Assembly: GCA_963751695.1 (NCBI GenBank)
Contig: CAVVVP010000003.1
Location: forward strand, 1-64,000
Source of the DNA: SZUA-22 sp963751695
Lineage (GTDB): Bacteria > Bacteroidota > Ignavibacteria > Ignavibacteriales > Melioribacteraceae
Direction of reading: 5' to 3'
Length of the DNA stretch: 64,000 bases
The notes beneath the pieces were generated by a model. The model was not told where the DNA came from. It searched no databases and saw only the letters and a list, made by a program, of their open reading frames with translations. Below are positions 31,953-39,237 of the stretch, piece after piece (the first letter of the stretch is position 1; the number at the start of each line of letters is the position of its first letter). The translations under genes and the position numbers were made by a program.

Positions 31953-32459
31953 TTATTCTTCCGGCAGACATTTAATACCGAGTTTTTTCATTCTATCAAC
32001 ACCATCAACTACCATATCCCACTTTTCACCAAACCTCATTCCTGTTGAATCAACGACAATATCAAAGTACCAGACTTCGTTCCAAGTGATCTTTTCGCCC
32101 GTTGGAGCGTGGCCTTTTAATTCGCCCATTGGGAATTCCTTTGAGTGTGTTCCTCATACTTCTCCCCAAATGGTTACATCAAGACTATCAATTAACATTC
32201 TTTTAACTTCAATATTGTAATCTGGAAATGCATCCCTGAGTATTTGATGTTGAGAAATCCAGTCACTTTCCCACCCATACTTTGCTTTACATCTCTCAGC
32301 CCAATCTGATGCAGTAAGATCTTCAATAAATGTCATAGAATATTTTTCAATCGAACTTCTCAGTTCTCTTGATTTTTCCAAATCGCATGTTTCATGGCAT
32401 GAAGTTGAAAGTAGTAGCATGAAAACGAAAAATAAAACAGATGAAATTAATTTTGTCAT
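31953..32459 (-). pseudogene. SnoaL/NTF2-like lipoprotein interrupted by a TGA
   Basis: The first 101 residues (start 32459) are a lipoprotein (LLLSTSC lipobox) leading into a SnoaL-like/ester-cyclase fold: ILRDAFPDYNIEVKRM and DVTIWGEV. A TGA at 32154-32156 stops it. Without any frame change, the same frame continues for 66 more codons with the rest of the domain: GTHSKEF, GHAPTGEKITW and MRFGEKWDMV, ending at 31953. In relatives the TGA position is usually Arg (V-x-x-R-G-T-H), so a single CGA-to-TGA change explains it. TGA is an ordinary stop elsewhere in this window, so recoding is unlikely. A smaller open part is 32154-32459. Confidence 0.8.
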
Positions 32460-32487
32460 AATTATTATCCTTTTGTTATTTATTGTT

Positions 32488-34083
32488 TTATTTCAGTAAA
32501 AGCATTTTTTGTGTTTTTATATTAGCGCTAGTCTTCAACTGATAGAAATAGATCCCACTTGATTGATTATTGGCATTCCATTCTATTTCATAACTACCTG
32601 ATTTCTGATTTTGGTTGATTAAGGTCTCTACTTCTCGTCCAAGCATATCGAAGATTTTTAGAGTAATAAATCCTTCGGTAGGAATAGAGTATTTAATAAT
32701 TGTACTTGGATTGAAAGGATTAGGGTAGTTCTGATATAGATTAAACAATTTTGGAAAATTGACAGGTTGAGTCTCCACTGAAACAGGTGATGAAAAATTT
32801 GCGTTGATTCTTACAGCAGCGAAATAGTATTCACCGTTAATAAAAGCTCTACCACCCAGCACGATCTTGCCATTTGGTTGAATTGCCATTCCGTAGCAAA
32901 AATCATTCGATGTATAATCCCCATCACTAAAAATATTAATAGTAACTTTCCCATTTAAACCAAATGCTGAATCTGGAAGACCATTTGCGGTATAGCGCGC
33001 AAGGGCAAAATTGTTCTTGTTTTCTACAGGGTCTTCTGTTTGACCTGCAAGCAGGAGGTGTCCAACGGAATCTTGAAGAAGTACATTTCCTTCATCTGCC
33101 CCCCCGTTAAAATCCGTCAACACTATTCCATTACCATTATTACCAAATGTTGTATCTATTTCTCCGCTGTTGAGGTAACGTATCATTGCAAAATCTGCTT
33201 CAACATATCCCCCAACAACAATTTTATTGTCATGCTGTAGCAACACACTGCGAGCTTCACAATTGTAATACGGATTTCCTACAGCTTGAGTAATTATTTT
33301 TCCACCCACTCCGAAAGAATTGTCTAGCGAACCGTCAGGTAGGTAACGAACTAGAGCAAAGTCGGACCAGTTAGTGCTGGCATTGTAAACCCAACCGGAA
33401 CATAATATTTTACTGTCCGGGTAAATCAATATATCCCAGGCATCCGAATAATTATTAAATTCGGTTATTACTTTACCACCATTTCCAAAGTTAAAATCCA
33501 AGGAGCCGTTAGGTAAGTAACGAGCCATGGCAAAATTCCAGGGCAGGGTTGTCTCAGCAATACCCGCAGCAATAATTTTGCCGTCGCTTTGAATGGCTAT
33601 TCGACGGATAGCATCCACACCACCGTTGAAGTCTGTAGTAACAATGCCGTCGTAATCAAACCCACTGTCCAACGAGCCATCTAGGTTAAAACGCACTAAA
33701 GCAAAATCTATTCTATCAATTTTAATATACCCTGCCAATAGAATTTTTCCGTCCGGTTGAATAGATATCGTATAAGGTTGCTCATCATTTTCGAATAAAT
33801 CCACATCAATCTTTCCAAAGTTGCCAAATGAGGAATCCGGAGTTCCATCTAGCTTGTAAGATACTACGGTAAAATTAAACCCTTTACCACCTAAAACAAT
33901 ACGTTGATTATTATAGATAGCAAGATCCCACCCTGCACCTTTCTCCTGGACAACTATTCCATTTATTCCGAAAGTCGAATCAATGCTTCCCTCCTGTGCA
34001 TACACCACACAGTTAAAGTTTAGTAAGAAAAGTAGTTTAAGAGTAAAAATCTTTGGGACTAAATTTCTGAACAATGTTCTCAT
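32488..34083 (-). CDS. Delta-60 repeat protein, T9SS cargo
   Basis: 531 residues. After a signal segment (FLLNFNCVVYAQ) come seven to eight delta-60 repeats, each with a DSSFGxxGK-type start and a IAIQSDGKIIAAG-type core (for example DGSLDNSFGVGGKII). These 50-60-residue repeats are typical of large secreted proteins in this group and probably form a propeller. The protein ends with a sorting domain (QNYPNPFNPSTIIKYS to TQKMLLLK) nearly identical to that of the next gene upstream, suggesting copying between neighbours. Surface protein; no enzymatic function visible. Confidence 0.88.
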   Translation of the reverse strand: MRTLFRNLVPKIFTLKLLFLLNFNCVVYAQEGSIDSTFGINGIVVQEKGAGWDLAIYNNQRIVLGGKGFNFTVVSYKLDGTPDSSFGNFGKIDVDLFENDEQPYTISIQPDGKILLAGYIKIDRIDFALVRFNLDGSLDSGFDYDGIVTTDFNGGVDAIRRIAIQSDGKIIAAGIAETTLPWNFAMARYLPNGSLDFNFGNGGKVITEFNNYSDAWDILIYPDSKILCSGWVYNASTNWSDFALVRYLPDGSLDNSFGVGGKIITQAVGNPYYNCEARSVLLQHDNKIVVGGYVEADFAMIRYLNSGEIDTTFGNNGNGIVLTDFNGGADEGNVLLQDSVGHLLLAGQTEDPVENKNNFALARYTANGLPDSAFGLNGKVTINIFSDGDYTSNDFCYGMAIQPNGKIVLGGRAFINGEYYFAAVRINANFSSPVSVETQPVNFPKLFNLYQNYPNPFNPSTIIKYSIPTEGFITLKIFDMLGREVETLINQNQKSGSYEIEWNANNQSSGIYFYQLKTSANIKTQKMLLLK

Positions 34084-34257
34084 ACCTTGTTCCTTTCATT
34101 TGTACGTAATCTTTTTTTTTCTTTATTCTGGAGATTATATTGACATATTTAGAATTTTAATTTGCACAAAAATCTTTCTTTTCAACTTTCATGGAGCAAG
34201 CACTTTGTATCAATTACCCACATGAGTTGTATCTATCTCGACAAGAGTGAAGCAGAA

Positions 34258-36519
34258 TTATCTAAGTAATATCATTTTCTTCGTCTCAACAAATTCTCCA
34301 GCCCATATTCTATAAAAATATATCCCGCTTGATTGATTACTGGTATTCCACTTTATCTCATAACTACCTGGTTTCTGATTTTGGTTGACTAATGTTTCCA
34401 CCTCTCTGCCCAGAATATCGAAGATTTTTAGATTTATAAATCCTTCACTGGGAATAGAATATTTAATAATAGTACTTGGATTGAAGGGATTAGGGTAGTT
34501 TTGATGGAGTATAAAATCTCTCGGAATTTCAGTTTTCTTACTGACTGATGTAGGAACGTATGCATAAGTTTGTTGCTCTACATTAATCCAATCAGATCCA
34601 TCCCATTGTTGTTTTACCTCTTCAATTAAATTAGCATTTACTTTATAAATCCTATATAAAGGGGTTTCGACATAATTATAGAGATATCGCATAGAATTCA
34701 CCCAACTTCCATCCTGCCAGAGTTCCACTAACTTCTCGGTTAAATTATTATTTTCAAATGTTTGTGTAGTCTTACCGCTATTCTCCCAATCAGAGCCACT
34801 CCAAACTTGTCCAATATTGGAAATTAAATTATTTTGATCATCATATTTGAAATCAGTTTTGTTAACGTTAACCCAACTAGAGCTTTGGGAATCCCAAACT
34901 TGGTAGAGAGTTGTTTCTAAATTATTTTGATCATCATCATATGAATGGGTCCAAATCACTTGATTTTGCCAAGACCCGGTTAATGGAAGTTGCCATAATT
35001 CTTCTGTCAGATTGTTTTTAGAATCGTAACTTAGTAAATACCTATTTTTAGGTGTCTTTAGTCCATCTATTCCTAAAATCAAATTATTATTAGAATCGTA
35101 ATAATATGTTTGAAGTCTCGTATCATACCAGCCATTATCAACTCTCCAATCTTGTGTTAGTATTCCTGTTATTAAATTACCCTGAGTATTAGTCAATCCA
35201 CTATTGATTTCTGTCCAAATCTCCTCATCATTTTTCGAGAGAAATATTCCTTCTCCTGCAGTCCCTACAAAAACATCGTCGTTTGAATTGATTGCAAGAT
35301 ATTGGATGTTAGTAAAATCTGATCCAGTACTGATTTGTGTCCAGTTTATTCCATTGTCTGTGGAAAGAAATACCCCTACTTCAGTTCCGGCATAAACATC
35401 GTCGCTTGAATTAATTGCAAGAGAATATATATGAGTACCAGTTAAACCATTATTGATTTGCACCCATTCTGTCCCATTATTAGTTAAGAGAAATACTCCT
35501 CCTCCCGCAGTTCCGGCAAAAACATCGTCGCTTGAATTGATTGCAAAAGAATAAACATTATTATTTGTTAAACCATTATATAAATACTCCCATTCTGTAC
35601 CATTGTTTGGAAAGAGAAATACTGCTCCTTCAGTTCCAGCAAAAATATCGCCGCTTGAATTAATTGCAAGAGATTGGGTGCTAGTAAAATCTAATGTACT
35701 ATTAATTTGTGTCCAGTTTGCTCCATTGTCCTTAGAGAGAAATACTCCTCTATTAGTTCCGGCATAAACATCGTCACTTGAATTGATTGCAAGGGACCAG
35801 ACATCGGAAACATCAGTCAATCCATTATTAATTTGTGTCCAGTTTGTTCCATTGTCTGTAGAGAGAAATATTCCTACTTCAGTTCCTGCAAAAACATAAC
35901 CGACAGAATTAAATGCAAAAGAATAAACATAGGTACCAGTATATCCATTATTAATTTGTGCCCAGCTTGCCCCATTGTCTGCTGAGCGAAATATATCTCC
36001 TCCGCAATTTCCGGTAAAAACATCACCATTTGAATTAATTGCAAGAGAACGGATGATCGGATCATAGATTTGAACGTACCTAAAGTCATAGTACCATCCA
36101 TCATCAACATATTCACTATCAATAATCCAATCCAGAAATGAAACCGTATTAGGCAAATTGTTTTCTGAATATTCAATGGTCATTTTGGAAAAATCTTCCC
36201 ATATACTACCCTCAATATTCCATAATTGCTTCAATTCTTCAGTTAAGCTTTCATCGTTATTGTAAGTAGATTCTTCTCTCCAGTAATTAACCCATTCTGA
36301 ACCATTCCAGTATTTCTCAATGCTTTCAACAATTATAAAACCATCTACGAGCATTTTTTTGTGTAACGCTTTTATCACATCACTTGAATTTGTAGCAATA
36401 GTTGGATTCGCATAATGGTTCACTTCTTGCTTGAATTCAATCAAACTATTAACTTGTGGAAAGATCCTCACACACAGAAATAGCATGAGAACGACAATTA
36501 TTTGTAATAAAAGCTTCAT
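34258..36519 (-). CDS. Asp-box tandem-repeat protein, T9SS cargo
   Basis: 753 residues with a good GGAGG ribosome binding site and a signal peptide (IIVVLMLFLCVRIFPQ). Residues about 150-440 hold seven tandem 41-42-residue repeats of the form SLAINSSDDVYAGT-x-GVFLSxDNGxNWTQIN, each with an Asp-box-like motif. The flanking segments carry YD-like short repeats (QQTYAYV, YNNDES, YDDQNNL) with W-x-x-SxW patterns. A sorting domain ends the protein (QNYPNPFNPSTIIKYS to TKKMILLR). The repeats are similar enough at DNA level to slip, so copy number may vary among strains. Probably a surface propeller. Confidence 0.85.
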   Translation of the reverse strand: MKLLLQIIVVLMLFLCVRIFPQVNSLIEFKQEVNHYANPTIATNSSDVIKALHKKMLVDGFIIVESIEKYWNGSEWVNYWREESTYNNDESLTEELKQLWNIEGSIWEDFSKMTIEYSENNLPNTVSFLDWIIDSEYVDDGWYYDFRYVQIYDPIIRSLAINSNGDVFTGNCGGDIFRSADNGASWAQINNGYTGTYVYSFAFNSVGYVFAGTEVGIFLSTDNGTNWTQINNGLTDVSDVWSLAINSSDDVYAGTNRGVFLSKDNGANWTQINSTLDFTSTQSLAINSSGDIFAGTEGAVFLFPNNGTEWEYLYNGLTNNNVYSFAINSSDDVFAGTAGGGVFLLTNNGTEWVQINNGLTGTHIYSLAINSSDDVYAGTEVGVFLSTDNGINWTQISTGSDFTNIQYLAINSNDDVFVGTAGEGIFLSKNDEEIWTEINSGLTNTQGNLITGILTQDWRVDNGWYDTRLQTYYYDSNNNLILGIDGLKTPKNRYLLSYDSKNNLTEELWQLPLTGSWQNQVIWTHSYDDDQNNLETTLYQVWDSQSSSWVNVNKTDFKYDDQNNLISNIGQVWSGSDWENSGKTTQTFENNNLTEKLVELWQDGSWVNSMRYLYNYVETPLYRIYKVNANLIEEVKQQWDGSDWINVEQQTYAYVPTSVSKKTEIPRDFILHQNYPNPFNPSTIIKYSIPSEGFINLKIFDILGREVETLVNQNQKPGSYEIKWNTSNQSSGIYFYRIWAGEFVETKKMILLR
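35190..36060 (-). repeat. Seven tandem 123-129 bp coding repeats
   Basis: In the Asp-box protein gene, units of 41-42 codons recur seven times. Recurrent words include AACATCGTCGCTTGAATT and TTAATTTGTGTCCAGTTTG-like stretches on the plus strand. The units differ mainly in their last third. Confidence 0.8.
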
Positions 36520-36572
36520 AGGTCCTCCAATAACATTTTTATAAAACTATTTTTAGTTATTACCATATGATA

Positions 36573-38711
36573 TTATTTAATAAAAACCATCTTTTTAGAT
36601 TCTACAAAATCTCCAGTTTGTATTCTGTAGAAGTAAATCCCGCTAGTCAAGTTTGAAGCATCAAACTCTACTTCATAATTTCCTTGTAGTTGTCCTTCAT
36701 TAACCAAAACAGTTACCTGTCTGCCTAACACATCAAATACTTTTAAAACAACATTGCTTTTCTTTGTTATGGAGTAACTTATTGTTGTACTTGGGTTAAA
36801 TGGATTTGGGTAGTTTTGTTCTAGACGAAACTCTTTAATAATATTTGTATTTTCTTCACTAACATCTGTAACTAACCCACCGTTGTTTGTACGAAGAATT
36901 ACACCATTATTCCCAACGATCCAACCTTTAGAGTCGGTTATAAAATATGTTCCCATTAAATTAACTCCGGTTCCGCTTTCCTGAGATTCCCATGTATGAC
37001 CCCAATCATTTGAATAAGCTATATCTCCATTTGTACTAACAGCCCATGCTTTTCCAGTTTCCATAAGAAAAACTGATTGCCATGTAGAGCCTTCACCATC
37101 TGGACTCACCTCCCAATTCTCTCCTCCATCACTTGTGTATAAAATTGTTCTAATACCTACAGCAATACCCCTCTGATTATTAACAAAACATACACTATTC
37201 AGTTTTACGTCAGCCGGATTTGTTTGCTCTTCAAATAATTCGCCGCCATTTGTAGTACGCATTATTGAATATCCGGTTCCCACAGCACTTGGTGTTCCGA
37301 CAAACCACCCTGTATTTTCATCTACAAAGCAACAAGAATTAAAATTTCCTTCACCACAACCACCTCTCAATGCTTCCCATGTTTCACCATAATCATCTGT
37401 TCGCCAGGTATGACTCAATCCTCCTGTACAAAATCCCCTCATTGGCTCACCTGGTGCCCTCTCAATAAAATATACATCCATGACCATCATATCATTTCCA
37501 CCTGGTAAGTTTTGAAATTCCCAAGTTAAACCACCATCCGTTGTCCTTTGAATAAGGCTATTAGCTGATGGGGTAGAATCATCATGATCCCTTCCAGCAA
37601 CCCAACCAGTATCAGCATTTATGAATTCTACTGTATATAGACTTTTTGTTGCACCATTTGGTATTGAGTCCCATGTCATACCTCCATCGGTTGTGTGTAA
37701 AATTCGACCACCTGATCCTACTGCATAACCGCTGTTTTCGTTAACAAATTCAATATCCGATAGATTATCAGCGAATTCCGAACAATCAAGTTCCCATGTA
37801 GCCCCGGCATCTGTAGTATGTAATATTCTGCCCGCCCATCCAACAATCCATTCTCCATCTATTGAATTAAGGTGTTTTGATGTCCCAGAAGTTTGAGAAC
37901 TCCAATTTGCAGCCGAGTCTGTTGTAGTAATTAAAGTACCATCATCACCTACCGCCCAACCACCTCCGGAATTATCCAAATAAACACCTTTTAAATTTTT
38001 CGACGTATTAGAAGCAGCTAGTGACCAACTCGAACCACCATCGGTAGTTCTAAATATTTTCCCTCCACTTCCAACCGCACATCCAAAATTCGCATCAGCA
38101 AAATGAATAGACTTCATTTGAGATGTAGGTAAAAGAGATCTTGTCCAAGAAGTTCCTCCATCTGTGGTATTCTTAATTACACCATAATTTCCTGAACTGC
38201 CAGCAAGCCATCCGTTGTTTTCATCCAGGAAAATAACTTCAGAGTAATGTTGTGAACCATCTGTATCTAAAATTTCCCAATCATTTCCACCATTTGTTGT
38301 TTTTAATACGGTCTCAGATAGACCAACACACCATCCAAGGTTTTCGTTCAAAAAGAATACAGAACGTAATTGTTTATCTACTCCACTTGATTGTGCTTCC
38401 CAAGATGTTCCTGCGCCATCACTGGAACGCATTATGATTCCATCAAGACCAACAGCCCAAGCTGTATTTCCACTGATAGTGACTGAAAAAAAATTATTTG
38501 CATTTCCGGCATCTGTGGATTGCCATCCACTGCCGCTGTTCGCTAGTATTGTACCCTCCCCTACCGCAATACCAAGACCTGTAACTACTTTAATATCATT
38601 CAGATTATTTCCATTTGGCAAAGGGTTTTGCCAGAACCAACCCTCCTGAGAATAATTATTATTTAGGCTAATAATAAACAGCAAACAAAATAGAGTGGTC
38701 TTTAATTTCAT
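36573..38711 (-). CDS. YCF48-like propeller protein, T9SS cargo
   Basis: About 712 residues. I chose the ATG at 38711 because GGAGGG lies immediately upstream and a typical signal peptide (LFCLLFIISLNNNYSQ) begins there. The body is a series of roughly 45-residue repeats alternating GWxVGxxGxILxTTDGG and TWE/SW motifs, as in YCF48/HCF136 photosystem-assembly-like and BNR propellers. It ends with a sorting domain (QNYPNPFNPSTTISYS to SKKMVFIK). Expected as a secreted propeller. Element copy D lies 85 bases upstream of this start. Confidence 0.88.
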   Translation of the reverse strand: MKLKTTLFCLLFIISLNNNYSQEGWFWQNPLPNGNNLNDIKVVTGLGIAVGEGTILANSGSGWQSTDAGNANNFFSVTISGNTAWAVGLDGIIMRSSDGAGTSWEAQSSGVDKQLRSVFFLNENLGWCVGLSETVLKTTNGGNDWEILDTDGSQHYSEVIFLDENNGWLAGSSGNYGVIKNTTDGGTSWTRSLLPTSQMKSIHFADANFGCAVGSGGKIFRTTDGGSSWSLAASNTSKNLKGVYLDNSGGGWAVGDDGTLITTTDSAANWSSQTSGTSKHLNSIDGEWIVGWAGRILHTTDAGATWELDCSEFADNLSDIEFVNENSGYAVGSGGRILHTTDGGMTWDSIPNGATKSLYTVEFINADTGWVAGRDHDDSTPSANSLIQRTTDGGLTWEFQNLPGGNDMMVMDVYFIERAPGEPMRGFCTGGLSHTWRTDDYGETWEALRGGCGEGNFNSCCFVDENTGWFVGTPSAVGTGYSIMRTTNGGELFEEQTNPADVKLNSVCFVNNQRGIAVGIRTILYTSDGGENWEVSPDGEGSTWQSVFLMETGKAWAVSTNGDIAYSNDWGHTWESQESGTGVNLMGTYFITDSKGWIVGNNGVILRTNNGGLVTDVSEENTNIIKEFRLEQNYPNPFNPSTTISYSITKKSNVVLKVFDVLGRQVTVLVNEGQLQGNYEVEFDASNLTSGIYFYRIQTGDFVESKKMVFIK

Positions 38712-39231
38712 CTTTCCCTCCAATAGCATTTGTAATTAATATTGATTCAATAGTATTTATCTATTCATAAAATAATCGACAATATTAACAACATTACCTT
38801 GGGAGAAGCCCAGTAGATGTGGGAGAGAAAGTTCAACACAATATTCAGAACGTTTCTCTCAAGGCAGAAAATGAATTAATGTTTGTAATTAGAAGGTAAT
38901 AAATGGAATCTATATTGTCAAGATATACTTGTCCTATTTTAGAGGATGCATTGTCCTGTGTTAGTTAAACTGGGTTGAATTACTAGCTTTCGAATAAATT
39001 TCAATATGAACTTTGGGAACATATACTGATTGAAAGATGTGAAGAACTGGTCGGGACATCTCACTTATTTCATTTTAAGCTATCTGATTATCTCTAGTTA
39101 TGAAACTTTATTAAAACTAGAATTGGAAAGGATAATATTTGAGTTATTTAAAAAAAATTGTTGTGTATAATTAATACAATTTTTCGTTGTGAATTTCAAT
39201 AACATGAGAATAAAGAATCAGAACCTTTCTC
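38712..39231. other. Intergenic spacer with element copies D and F
   Basis: About 520 bases without a gene. It contains the complete element at 38797-38864 and, at its far end, the half element at 39219-39237 that reaches into the stop of the next gene. The 350 bases in between are AT-rich, with no clear hairpin or promoter. Confidence 0.6.
38797..38864 (-). repeat. 68-bp dispersed element, copy D
   Basis: Full length, with CCTTGGGAGAAGCCCA at the left and CAGAACGTTTCTCTCAAGG at the right. It lies 85 bases upstream of the chosen start of the YCF48-like protein. Confidence 0.85.
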
Positions 39232-39237
39232 TCAAGG
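39219..39237 (-). repeat. Half copy F of the dispersed element
   Basis: Only the conserved right end is present (CAGAACCTTTCTCTCAAGG, one difference from the consensus). On the minus strand its CCTTGA supplies the final Pro codon and TGA stop of the protein encoded at 39232-42090. Confidence 0.7.

Noticed and set aside
32154..32156. TGA as selenocysteine or reassigned Trp
   Set aside because: The position is normally Arg, no SECIS-like hairpin is evident, and TGA ends many complete genes in the window.
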